This document shows, one piece after another, positions 56,195-64,000 of a DNA stretch of 64,000 bases. Within the stretch, counting starts at the first letter, position 1. Every line of letters starts with the position of its first letter. The notes beneath the pieces were generated by a model that was not told the origin of the DNA, searched no databases, and saw only the letters and a program-made list of their open reading frames with translations. The stretch comes from Roseiconus nitratireducens (GTDB lineage: Bacteria > Planctomycetota > Planctomycetia > Pirellulales > Pirellulaceae). Where the stretch lies: NCBI RefSeq assembly GCF_008629675.1, contig NZ_VWOX01000010.1, forward strand, positions 1-64,000, read 5' to 3'. The position numbers were made by a program, and so were the translations under genes.

Positions 56195-57313
56195 AAAACC
56201 GATGTCGTTATGGGGGACTTGGTCGTTGGCCAAATCGGCGGCCAATTCGCCAAGCACGCTGGCGAACTTAAATCCATGTCCCGAAAGTCCCGCGATGACC
56301 GTAACCTGGGGCGTGTCGGGAAGATGATCCACGATGAAGTGTTCGTCTGGTGTGACCGTGTAATAGCAGCCCAACCAATCGGTCATCCGATCGGTGGTTT
56401 CCGGAAGGCAGTGCTTTAGAAAAGATCGACATCGTTGTTGGTCGGCTACGTCGATCTGGTGAGAATCACCAACGAGTGATTCAACGGATTCGCCTCCGCT
56501 GTGCCTGGCGACTTTCAGCCCCAGCGAATCTTGAACCGGTGTGCCGTAGAAGTAGCCGTCCGGCGTTTCAAAGAAGTAGCACGGAAAACCGTTATCTTGT
56601 CCGTAGCTTGGCTTGGACACCGCATAGTGGTAGACGTGTTTACGTTTGACACGGAGTGCGACGCCGTAGGTTGACAGCCATCGAGAGGCCCACGGCCCCG
56701 CGGTGATGACCAGCTTTGCGGTGTGGATGGGGCCGGTTTCGGTTTCGACGATGACGCCTGCACCATCGGTTCGCCAATCGAGCACGCGGCACGCGTATTC
56801 CAATTGGGCACCGGCGGCCTGCGCCTGTTTCAGGTGTGCTCGAATGCAGGATTCGACGCGCAAGTAACCCGCATCCTCTTCCAGAACGACCGACCATGCA
56901 TCGGACCCGGCAAGACCGGGGAATTCCTTTCGCGCATCCTGCATCGTCATCGACTGGATCGCCAGCCCGTATTGCTGGGCACTTTGCAGGACTCCGGGAA
57001 TGACCACGCCATCCGTTGGACCGATTTCCAGCAAACCGGTTCGATGGAAAAGCTTTTCTGAATCGCCCTCGTCAAGGGCATCCCACAGTTGGTACGCACG
57101 TCGCAGCAAAGGCACGTAGCTGGGGTGCTCGAAATAGGCCTGGCGGATAACGCGGGTTCGGCCATGCGAACTTCCCCGCGGATGCGGCGGACGAAATTGG
57201 TCCAGTCCCAGCACTTTTTGACCGCGCGCCGCCAAATGAAAGGCCGCGGCGCTGCCGACACCGCCTAAACCGAGCACGATGACATCGTAGGACCGTTTGC
57301 AATGCTGGCTCAT
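56171..57313 (-). CDS. Sarcosine oxidase-like FAD amine oxidase
   Basis: A 380-residue flavoenzyme of the monomeric sarcosine oxidase/N-methyltryptophan oxidase family (DAO superfamily). The FAD-binding start is YDVIVLGLGGVGSAAAFHLA (about 8-27), followed by the family block GSSHGRTRVIRQAYFEHPSYVPL. The Cys that carries covalent flavin in this family is present in LGCYYTVTPDEHFIVD (about 318), with GHGFKFAS near the C-terminus. It oxidises a secondary or N-methyl amino acid; a cyclic imino acid or D-amino acid substrate is possible. The ATG at 57313 follows the upstream gene's stop by 10 bases, so both are co-transcribed. Confidence 0.87.
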   Translation of the reverse strand: MSQHCKRSYDVIVLGLGGVGSAAAFHLAARGQKVLGLDQFRPPHPRGSSHGRTRVIRQAYFEHPSYVPLLRRAYQLWDALDEGDSEKLFHRTGLLEIGPTDGVVIPGVLQSAQQYGLAIQSMTMQDARKEFPGLAGSDAWSVVLEEDAGYLRVESCIRAHLKQAQAAGAQLEYACRVLDWRTDGAGVIVETETGPIHTAKLVITAGPWASRWLSTYGVALRVKRKHVYHYAVSKPSYGQDNGFPCYFFETPDGYFYGTPVQDSLGLKVARHSGGESVESLVGDSHQIDVADQQRCRSFLKHCLPETTDRMTDWLGCYYTVTPDEHFIVDHLPDTPQVTVIAGLSGHGFKFASVLGELAADLANDQVPHNDIGFLSLARFR

Positions 57314-57323
57314 GCTGTCCTGC

Positions 57324-59117
57324 TCAGGGCTTGGTGGCTCCGCACTGATGACATACCAAGTAGCCATGTCGGACTTCGGAGTCGCACGCGGCGCAATACC
57401 ACGGCGTTTCCAATTCGTTGCGACGCCGGGTCAAAAAGCGTCGCGCGGAATTGAACTGTGACGAGGGTGCCATCACATGGTGTTCCAGCGATTGACCCTG
57501 CTCGGTTGGTTCGGTCGCGGTATACGGCAGTTGGCATGTAAAACAGGTGATTCCCTGGCCCTCTAAGAGTTCGCGAATGTGCGAGGCTTCCCTCCCGGAT
57601 CGGCAAATCGCAATGGACGCATAACCCGAGGTTGCGTCATCGGGGGAAGAACGCGGCAGGACGATACCGACATCATCAGGTGGTTCCTGGTCGTTCTGAT
57701 CCGGCGGTGGTGTAGCAGCGGCGGCGAAAGCCGCTTCTACTGCATCGAACTGTCGCCCGCGTCGATGCGAGCACCCTGCGGATTCGCCGGTTTGGGAATC
57801 TTGTCTTTCGGGTGATGTCGCAATGATGGAACGGCGTATCCGTCGCCAGATCTCCGCCGGCGTTCTCCGCTGCTCCGACAGACGTCGCAGTTGTTCGTTC
57901 AGGCACAGCCGATCGCTGAAGCGGACATCGTCGGGCAAGCAGCGAAGATGTTCACGCAATTTCGATTGCAGCTCCGCAAGCCCGGAGGCGTATGCCTTGA
58001 GTGTCTGAACACGCCGATCGGTCTGGTCGCAACCTCGGCGTTGCGTTTCGATCTGATCGTGGATTTGACGCAGGCGTTCACAGATCGCATCGTCCGCCGG
58101 AGACTCCGTGCAGGATGCATAGATGGTCAGAATCTCTGGCTCAAGCGACTGTAGAAAATCCTTGAACACCTTGATCGCGCGGTCGTAGTAAGCCCCGTTA
58201 AGGCTTTCCAGTTCACAGCATTCGTCCGTCAGATGGTTCAGGTGCCATTCGGACTGTTCAATCGCCAAATCGAGAGCACGGACACGTTTGCTGTGCGAGC
58301 GCCAGATGTTTGTCTGGGCGTCGACGCCATGCATCTTCTTCGCGCGTTCGCGGGCCGATTCCAATTCACGAAGACAAAGCCGATAACGCTGCTGTTTTTC
58401 TTCGATCAGTTCAGCAAGTCGGCCGGGGGCCTGTGTCAGAAACTCGTAACCGGAGTTCGCTTTCTGGAAGCCGATCAGTTTCGCGACCCAACGGTCCCAG
58501 CGTCGCTCGACGCCACCGGCGCGATACTCAGGTGTCCCAAATTTTTGACTCCGAAGGTATTGGAAAAGTTGGCATTGTTCATACGCCGGCAGCTTCTTCC
58601 TCGCATCCTGTTGAACTTGCTCTAGCTGGTCCAAGCGACGCTGCATCTCCTGATCAAGTTTTTTGATCTCGGACATGCAGCGACTGACCGCGGGATCGTC
58701 ACGCATGACCTTTTCGAAGTTCCCGGTTTTGCATGACAAAATCAGTCGCTCGCGATCGAGGGACTTCGTTGCCTCGTCTCGCTGGCGAATCAATTGAGTT
58801 CGGGTCTGCCGAGCGCGGTCGATCTGGTCCTGAAGGAATCGCACGCGTTCATTCCGCTCGCGCAAGATCTGGCCGATTTCGTCACGCACCTCCTTCCAGG
58901 CATTGGTGACATGTTGCTGTCCGAGTGTGGGAAGGTAATGTCTGGCAAGATTGACAAAAGCGCCCGCGCGTTGTTCCGTCAGTCTCCGCAGGCGACGACT
59001 TTGCCGCACGTCGTTGCTGCGCAGATGTTCGATCTGCTGGTGCGCTCGTTGCTTTTCCTTCGCGAGCGTTTGTAACAGGTCCGATGGGGTGGAGGGCACG
59101 GTTCGATCGGGCAACAA
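57324..59117 (-). CDS. Coiled-coil protein with C-terminal zinc ribbon
   Basis: A 597-residue protein not recognised. Residues 1-430 are rich in Arg, Gln, Glu and Leu with long helical and coiled-coil stretches (LRRLTEQRAGAFVNLARHYL, RMRQRLDQLEQVQQDARKKL type). Residues about 430-500 are low-complexity. The last ~95 residues hold a small alpha-beta unit (SIAICRSGREASHIRELLEGQG, like DUF2007-type putative signal-transducing domains) and a double-Cys zinc ribbon (YCAACDSEVRHGYLVCHQCG). It is upstream of the oxidase in the same operon. Function unknown. Confidence 0.65.
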   Translation of the reverse strand: MLPDRTVPSTPSDLLQTLAKEKQRAHQQIEHLRSNDVRQSRRLRRLTEQRAGAFVNLARHYLPTLGQQHVTNAWKEVRDEIGQILRERNERVRFLQDQIDRARQTRTQLIRQRDEATKSLDRERLILSCKTGNFEKVMRDDPAVSRCMSEIKKLDQEMQRRLDQLEQVQQDARKKLPAYEQCQLFQYLRSQKFGTPEYRAGGVERRWDRWVAKLIGFQKANSGYEFLTQAPGRLAELIEEKQQRYRLCLRELESARERAKKMHGVDAQTNIWRSHSKRVRALDLAIEQSEWHLNHLTDECCELESLNGAYYDRAIKVFKDFLQSLEPEILTIYASCTESPADDAICERLRQIHDQIETQRRGCDQTDRRVQTLKAYASGLAELQSKLREHLRCLPDDVRFSDRLCLNEQLRRLSEQRRTPAEIWRRIRRSIIATSPERQDSQTGESAGCSHRRGRQFDAVEAAFAAAATPPPDQNDQEPPDDVGIVLPRSSPDDATSGYASIAICRSGREASHIRELLEGQGITCFTCQLPYTATEPTEQGQSLEHHVMAPSSQFNSARRFLTRRRNELETPWYCAACDSEVRHGYLVCHQCGATKP

Positions 59118-59308
59118 AGCAAGGATTGCGAATGGCGAAAGACGTGGTGCGGATCGCCATCGGATGACGTTCCACGGATTCGGGTCTTGAAAGTCGTTCC
59201 CCTGCGCGAGGGAGTCCCCGAGTGGTTGATCCGTGAGATATCATAAGGGACCACCTCGTGCTGGATGTTGGTTTCTCATGCGCAAACTCTTACCGATCGG
59301 TCGTCCTG

Positions 59309-61030
59309 ATGCGTTCATTTCTCTCGCTGGCGTGCTTCATCGGACTTTCCGCAATTAGTAGGGCGCAACCTTCGATGCCTGCGGGGCCTTACGACCGTCC
59401 TTCGGGCGACCCTCACCAGAGCCGTTCGACCGTGATCGCAACCGAGGGGATGGTTGCAACCAGCCATCCGTTGGCAGCATCGGTCGGAGTGGACGTCTTG
59501 AAGGCAGGTGGAAACGCGGTTGACGCCGCGATCGCGACCAACGCGATGCTCGGATTGGTCGAACCAATGAGCTGCGGGATTGGCGGCGATTTGTTTGTGA
59601 TCTATTGGGATTCAAAAACTCAAAAACTTTACGGATTGAACGCCAGCGGACGAAGTCCGTACGGGATCAGCCGTGAAGTGTTTGCGCAGCGAGGCCTGAC
59701 GGAGATTCCCGTCGAGGGCCCGCTGGCCTGGTCGTTGCCCGGGTGCGTCGACGGTTGGTTTGAGCTTCACGGTCGTTTTGGATCCAAACCTTTCTCGGAA
59801 ATCCTGGGTCCCGCCATCAGCTACGGAAAGCGGGGCTTCCCCGTGACAGAAATCATTGCGGGATACTGGAAGGGGGCGGAAGACGCGTTGGCAAAATACC
59901 CCGACTCCGCCAAAACCTTTTTGCTAGATGGCCACGCCCCGTCGGAAGGCGACGTCATGCGCAACGAGAACTTGGCGCGGTCCTACGAACAAATCGCCGA
60001 AGGGGGACGAGACGCGTTCTACCGAGGATCGATTGCTGAGCGGATCGTTCGGTTTAGCGAGTCGCATGACGGATTTTTCTCTCTGAAGGACTTTGCCGAC
60101 CACACGTCCACCTGGGTCGATCCCGTTTCAACAACCTATCGTGGCTACGAGGTCTGGGAACTGCCTCCGAATGGGCAGGGAATTGCAGCGCTGGAAATGC
60201 TGAATCTGCTGGGCGGTTACGACATCGCGGCGATGGGGCGACAGAGTGCCCAGTACCTGCACACGCTGGTGGAGGCGAAGAAGCTGGCGTTTGCCGACCG
60301 GGCAAAGTTCTATTCGGATCCCGATTTCAACGATTTGCCAGTCCGAGAATTGATTTCACCAGCATACGCTCGGCGGCAGCGCGAACGCATTGATCCGGAG
60401 CGAGCGGCGACCGACGTTCCCGCCGGCGATCCTCAGCTTCAGCACGGTGACACGATCTATTTGACGGTGGTCGACAAAGACCGCAATTGTTGCTCATTCA
60501 TCCAGAGCAATTACTACGGCTTCGGATCCAAGGTGACACCGGGCGATGTTGGATTTGCGCTGCAAAACCGCGGGGCGCTGTTTGCCCTCTCGGACGAGCA
60601 TTTCAACCGGCTGGAGCCTCACAAGCGGCCGTTTCATACGATCATTCCGGCCATGGTCACCAAGGACGAAAAACCTTGGTTGTGCTTCGGAGTCATGGGC
60701 GGGGACATGCAACCGCAGGGCCACGTTCAGGTGCTGGTCAACCTGATCGACTTCGGTTTGAACGTTCAGGCGGCCGGTGACGCCCCACGGATCCGTCACG
60801 TCGGGTCCGCGCAGCCCACAGGATCCGAAATGGAGGCCGGTGGCGGCACGGTGAACGTGGAGAGCGGCATTCCGGAAATGGCGATTCGCGGTTTGTTGGC
60901 CAAGGGACACCGAGTGGCCCGAGTCGTGGGCGGGTTCGGCGGCTACCAGGCGATTCAAATCGACTGGGAACGAGGCACCCTGCATGGTGCCTCCGAGCCG
61001 CGGAAGGACGGTATCGCTCTCGGATACTGA
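59309..61030 (+). CDS. ggt: Gamma-glutamyltransferase (GGT)
   Basis: A 573-residue exported Ntn hydrolase (signal about 1-19, cleavage near SRAQ). The large subunit has the family blocks GMVATSHPLAASVGVDVLKAGG and AMLGLVEPMSCGIGGDLFVIY. Autoprocessing would free Thr in HGDTIYLTVVDKDRN (about residue 390). It moves or hydrolyses gamma-glutamyl groups, as in glutathione or poly-gamma-glutamate breakdown. The lid-loop and substrate region follow (NYYGFGSKV). The ATG at 59309 suits the signal; a GTG at 59258 is a longer alternative. It is divergent from the coiled-coil protein gene. Confidence 0.93.
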   Translation: MRSFLSLACFIGLSAISRAQPSMPAGPYDRPSGDPHQSRSTVIATEGMVATSHPLAASVGVDVLKAGGNAVDAAIATNAMLGLVEPMSCGIGGDLFVIYWDSKTQKLYGLNASGRSPYGISREVFAQRGLTEIPVEGPLAWSLPGCVDGWFELHGRFGSKPFSEILGPAISYGKRGFPVTEIIAGYWKGAEDALAKYPDSAKTFLLDGHAPSEGDVMRNENLARSYEQIAEGGRDAFYRGSIAERIVRFSESHDGFFSLKDFADHTSTWVDPVSTTYRGYEVWELPPNGQGIAALEMLNLLGGYDIAAMGRQSAQYLHTLVEAKKLAFADRAKFYSDPDFNDLPVRELISPAYARRQRERIDPERAATDVPAGDPQLQHGDTIYLTVVDKDRNCCSFIQSNYYGFGSKVTPGDVGFALQNRGALFALSDEHFNRLEPHKRPFHTIIPAMVTKDEKPWLCFGVMGGDMQPQGHVQVLVNLIDFGLNVQAAGDAPRIRHVGSAQPTGSEMEAGGGTVNVESGIPEMAIRGLLAKGHRVARVVGGFGGYQAIQIDWERGTLHGASEPRKDGIALGY

Positions 61031-61069
61031 ACATCGCGACTTCTGCGGGAATCTACTTAACGTGATCGA

Positions 61070-61489
61070 TCAATCAGCTTCTTCAACCGCCTCGGAAGGA
61101 GATTTCGGAGCGACCTCCTCTTCGCGGATAATCACATCGACGTCTGTCTGACTGGTCTGCGTTTCCGGCTTCACGAGTTCATCCTCCGTCAACTGCTCTA
61201 GCTTTTGATTGAGTTTGCGTTCAGCCTGGTTGACCATTTCATCGGCCTCCTGTTTGGCATCCCGGACCTCCTGTTCGGCATCGTCGCGAGCGTCGGACAG
61301 GATCTCGACCGCTTCATCTTCTGAGTCGGCAATCAATTCCGCGGCGTCCTCGCGAGCCTGTTCCAGTTCTTCCTGGGCGGCTTGAGCCTGCTCGCGGAGC
61401 GTCTGGGGCTCTTCCCGGCCACAGCCAGCGGCAAACAGCGAAAAGGAAAGAATCGAACCGGCCATCACGGCCGTTTTTTTGATTTTCAT
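61070..61489 (-). CDS. Small acidic coiled-coil lipoprotein
   Basis: A 139-residue predicted lipoprotein: the signal peptide ends in a lipobox AAGC (Cys about 23). The mature part is a long acidic helix rich in Glu, Ala, Asp and Gln (EQAQAAQEELEQAREDAAEL) to about residue 100, then an acidic tail. It resembles small coiled-coil lipoproteins of unknown role, possibly spanning or tethering in the periplasm. It is convergent with ggt. Confidence 0.65.
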   Translation of the reverse strand: MKIKKTAVMAGSILSFSLFAAGCGREEPQTLREQAQAAQEELEQAREDAAELIADSEDEAVEILSDARDDAEQEVRDAKQEADEMVNQAERKLNQKLEQLTEDELVKPETQTSQTDVDVIIREEEVAPKSPSEAVEEAD

Positions 61490-61568
61490 GAAGTGTCCTC
61501 TTCGGGTAATGGTCTGCTTTCAGTCGTGCGACTTTATCGTCTAGTAGCGAGCCGGTATCGCTGCCCAG

Positions 61569-62282
61569 CTACGCTTCGTCCCAGGTCTGTTGGAACCGGA
61601 TCGCTTCAAGTTCTCCGTCGGGATCGCGAACGATTGCCTTCAGGGCAGGATCGATCAAAGATTCAATCCACTGACCGAAAAACATTTGGGTATTCCAATG
61701 GGCGTATCGGTCGAACGCCAGCATGAAAGTTTCTTCGACCAGATCGTTGATTGTAAAACGTTCGCCCAGCATCGCCTGAATCTGTGGGTACCGCTGCACC
61801 CATCGTCCGATCCGGTCTCGCAGACTCTCCTCGATCGGATACATGCCTTTACGAAATTGACTGTAGTCGTCCTGTTCGATGGCCCGGGCAATCATCTCAC
61901 CGTCAAGTCGCTGCTCCGGTTGGACGTTCATCGTCGTCCCGGCGACTTTGCGTGCATGTTCGGGTTCGCCTGACATGGCTTCCTTGTAATGCTTGATGCG
62001 ACGGACCATCTTTTCAACGCTTGTCTCCATTCCCGCGTGCCAGGAATCGGTCACATCGCCGGTGGCAAACGTCTGTCCGGGAAGGACCAGGGCCAGCTTG
62101 GTTTCGTATTGTTTGCTGTGCTTGTTGAACTTGACATTCACGTGCAGCGTCTTGGTGGGGAAGTCCCGGACCAACGGTTCCAGACGGTCGATCTCGAAGG
62201 TCATTTGGTCGGTTTCGCGAGTCGACGGCTGAAATCCAGAAACGTCCAAGTCGGTGTTCATGGTGGATTCGGAAAATGACAT
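61569..62282 (-). CDS. HPF/RaiA-like ribosome-associated protein with sigma-2-like C-terminal part
   Basis: A 237-residue protein. Residues about 35-105 look like the ribosome hibernation factor (HPF/RaiA, S30AE) fold: VRDFPTKTLHVNVKFNKHSK, KLALVLPGQTFATGD, WHAGMETSVEKMVRRIKHYK. Residues about 150-215 (RIGRWVQRYPQIQAML, DLVEETFMLAFDRYAHW) resemble sigma-70 region 2. The ATG at 62282 has AGGAGG about 8 bases upstream, which fixes this start. The frame stays open upstream for about 305 codons through the repeat array; that extension is not protein-like. A role in stationary phase is inferred. Confidence 0.75.
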   Translation of the reverse strand: MSFSESTMNTDLDVSGFQPSTRETDQMTFEIDRLEPLVRDFPTKTLHVNVKFNKHSKQYETKLALVLPGQTFATGDVTDSWHAGMETSVEKMVRRIKHYKEAMSGEPEHARKVAGTTMNVQPEQRLDGEMIARAIEQDDYSQFRKGMYPIEESLRDRIGRWVQRYPQIQAMLGERFTINDLVEETFMLAFDRYAHWNTQMFFGQWIESLIDPALKAIVRDPDGELEAIRFQQTWDEA

Positions 62283-62413
62283 CAGGCGGCCTCCTGTTTC
62301 ATCCGGTTTTGAAGCCATTGGGGTCAGCAGCACGGTCACCAACCCCGATCTGACGCAAATTGGGGCAAATGGTGTGCCAGAGCGTGAGGCGGGAACGGGC
62401 AAATCGGACCCTC

Positions 62414-63145
62414 GTTCCCAGGCTCCGGCCTGGGGACGCAGGGGATGCTGGCTCCTGCCAGCTGTTTGCGCGGCGGTGGATGTTTTGCAGTGGCGTTGGG
62501 CGGCAGGCGGGAGCCTGTTTTGCAGCGGGTTCCAAGGCGGGAGCCTTGGAACCAGGGGGATACACACAGCAGCGCGAGCTAGACTTCGCTCGCAGAATGA
62601 CGCTCGTTCCCAGGCTCCGGCCTGGGGACGCACTTGATGCTGGCTCCTGCCAGCTGTTTGCGCGGCGGTTGATGTTCCGCCATGCAGACGCGGGGTGGCA
62701 GGCGGGAGCCTGCTTTGCATCGGGTTCCAAGGCGGGAGCCTTGGAACCAGGGGACGCACACAGCAGCGCGAGCTAGACTTCGCTCGCAGAATGACCCTCG
62801 TTCCCAGGCTCCGGCCTGGGGACGCACTGAATGCTGGCTCTGCCAGCTGTTTGCGTGGCGGTTGATGTTCCTCCTTGGCGATGCGGGGTAGCAGGCGGGA
62901 GCCTGCTTTGCATCGGGTTCCAAGGCGGGAGCCTTGGAACCAGGGGGATACACACAGCAGCGCGAGCGGGACCTCGTTCGCAGAATGAAACTCGTTCCCA
63001 GGCTCCGGCCTGGGGGCGGACTGAATGCTGGCTCTGCCAGCTGTTCGCGTGGCGGTTGATATTTCGCCATGCCGGCGCGGGGTGGCAGGCGGGAGCCTGC
63101 TTTGCAGCGGGTTCCAAGGCGGGAGCCTTGGAACCAGGGGGATCT
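62414..63145. repeat. Four tandem ~194-bp units with four hairpins each
   Basis: Units begin at 62414, 62605, 62799 and 62993 (periods 191, 194, 194). Each unit holds CCAGGC-TCCG-GCCTGG, then GCTGGC-type/GCCAGC, then GCAGGC-GGGA-GCCTGC, then a 10-bp stem GGTTCCAAGG / CCTTGGAACC with a CGGGAG loop. The order is conserved and the units differ by scattered substitutions. No spacer variation or coding sequence is evident. Confidence 0.88.
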
Positions 63146-63156
63146 GGCGACCGTCG

Positions 63157-63267
63157 GTGAGCCGCGTGGCGCGAGCCGCGGGTTCTCCTCGCCTCAACCG
63201 GCCGCTAGCGCCTTGCCGCTGATCGTACTGCGAATCACGGTGTTTTTGATTGAAAGTGGCACTGTCC
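63157..63267 (+). repeat. Dispersed ~110-bp repeat, copy 2
   Basis: Second copy of the repeat at 10111-10219, sharing the GTGAGCCGCG start, CTTGCCGCTGAT core and the TTTTTGATTGAAAGT...ACTGTCC end. It lies between the hairpin array and the stop of the sulfatase gene. Confidence 0.6.
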
Positions 63268-63269
63268 AG

Positions 63270-64000
63270 TTAGTTGGAGGGCGATGTCTGCTGGGCCCAC
63301 TGCGGCGTACCGAACCAGGCATCCATTTCCTGTCGAAATGGAGCAACGACTGCTTCGGGTTCCAGCAGGTAGCCTCGGTCGCCCGTTTCGACCATCCAGG
63401 TGTCCAGGGCTGCACGCAGCCGCGTCAAAGCCGATTGATGCTCCGGTGATTCAGATTTCGCGAGATTGTGGATCTCGTCTGGATCCGTTTCGGTATCGAA
63501 CAACATTTCGTTTGGGAATGGTTCCATCAGCTCCAAGGGCGGGCCGGAGAGTTTGCCCTGGGCTTTCAATTGCCGCATCAGCGGTTTGACCAGAAAGCAT
63601 TTCTCTTTGTACCGGTTCAGCGTCTCAAAGCCGGCTCCTGGGGTGTAGTTTCGGATGTAGTGGTACCGCCTGTCGTGGACCGACCTCATCCGGACGACGG
63701 TTTCATCGATTCGGTCGCGAGCAGCAAAGGCGAAGGTTCGCTCCGGTCCGGCATCGCGTCCCAAAAAGACTCGGCTCTGCATGCCCAGTGGGGGCGAGAT
63801 TCCGACCAGCCATAGCGAGGTTGCGGTCAGGTCCAGCAAGCTGACCACGCGTTCGCTGACCGTCCCAGGTGGCTCGCTCTGGCGAAGTCTTTGATAGTTT
63901 GGCGCGTCACGAACAATCAGCGGGACGCGCAGTCCCTGGTCGAACGGCCAATGAATCCCGCGGGCGGTCAAGCGTCCGTTGTCGGCGAAGAAAATGACGA
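63270..64000 (-). CDS. Sulfatase, 3' part (5' end outside the window)
   Basis: The C-terminal ~243 residues of a sulfatase; the gene enters from the right edge. It starts in VIFFADNGRLTARGIHWP, the conserved DNG block near the metal site, then RVPLIVRD and the C-terminal subdomain with ELYD/LFDTETDPDEIHNLAKS, the usual sulfatase tail. The frame stays open to the window end. The formylglycine site and signal peptide are not in view. It lacks the break found in the 14.5-kb sulfatase. Confidence 0.85.
   Translation of the reverse strand, partial: VIFFADNGRLTARGIHWPFDQGLRVPLIVRDAPNYQRLRQSEPPGTVSERVVSLLDLTATSLWLVGISPPLGMQSRVFLGRDAGPERTFAFAARDRIDETVVRMRSVHDRRYHYIRNYTPGAGFETLNRYKEKCFLVKPLMRQLKAQGKLSGPPLELMEPFPNEMLFDTETDPDEIHNLAKSESPEHQSALTRLRAALDTWMVETGDRGYLLEPEAVVAPFRQEMDAWFGTPQWAQQTSPSN

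Larger units (their letters stand above)
62283..63269. other. Repeat-filled gene-free region
   Basis: These 987 bases contain no gene I can support. Several frames on both strands stay open because of the hairpin repeat array (62414-63145) and end inside repeats. A copy of the dispersed repeat (63157-63267) follows directly. Confidence 0.6.

Noticed and set aside
62414-63145. CRISPR array
   Set aside because: The whole ~194-bp unit is repeated, with no short repeat separated by variable spacers, and no cas genes are in the window.
62299-63160. Several long open frames on both strands
   Set aside because: They lie wholly in the ~194-bp hairpin repeats, read the same repeat in different frames, and have no protein features. 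They follow from the repeat's base composition.

Overview
The window looks like a chromosomal segment of a planctomycete of the Pirellulaceae (Rhodopirellula-like). The grounds are secreted sulfatases, an SHD1-domain protein, DUF4159 and DUF1579 proteins, a BNR-repeat secreted protein, a split Tad-pilus locus, and short GC-rich hairpin repeats between genes. This is inferred from gene content only. No rRNA, tRNA, CRISPR array or transposase was recognised.

Layout. (1) 0.6-3.6 kb: a translationally coupled poly-gamma-glutamate operon, pgsB-pgsC-pgsW. (2) 3.9-15.9 kb: a GH13 glucosidase-like enzyme, an RND pump with its membrane-fusion protein, an outer-membrane-type protein, a PlsC-like acyltransferase, an SHD1-domain secreted protein, and a sulfatase broken by one in-frame TGA. 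(3) 16-22.8 kb: a stand-alone CheB-like methylesterase divergent from a giant CheB-CheR-PAS/GAF-histidine kinase-receiver hybrid. (4) 22.9-26.4 kb: small accessory genes (GNAT, DUF4159, DUF1579, WD40). (5) 26.5-47.8 kb: a complete Tad/Flp pilus locus. It has a rightward arm (secretin, OmpA-like protein, TPR lipoprotein) and a long leftward arm (Flp pilin, prepilin peptidase, CpaB, TadA, TadB, TadC, a 2-TM protein, TadE, TadG, an AAA+ ATPase). A second Flp pilin follows, apparently co-transcribed with a glycosyltransferase-methyltransferase fusion and a GT-C-like protein. Two more membrane proteins and a sigma-54 activator close the region. (6) 48.4-61 kb: a BNR protein, then a set of genes for D-amino-acid and gamma/isopeptide chemistry: DgcN, DgcA epimerase, isoaspartyl peptidase, a serine-hydrolase/VanX fusion, a sarcosine-oxidase-like flavoenzyme and a gamma-glutamyltransferase. 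(7) 61-64 kb: a lipoprotein, a ribosome-hibernation-factor-like protein, a 4-copy ~194-bp hairpin repeat array, and the 3' part of a second sulfatase.

How parts may work together. Between the two Flp pilin genes lie two divergent sigma-54-type (-24/-12) sequences and a cluster of TGTCAC dyads. The sigma-54 activator 6 kb away has a degenerate receiver. Together they suggest that pilin expression is set by sigma-54. A strong terminator just after the first pilin would keep pilin mRNA in excess over the machinery. In the 50-61 kb block, the exported enzymes (isoaspartyl peptidase, serine hydrolase/dipeptidase, GGT) could cut cell-wall or poly-gamma-glutamate peptides outside the cytoplasm, and the cytoplasmic DgcN/DgcA/FAD oxidase could process the D-glutamate and other amino acids released. 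That functional link is inference.
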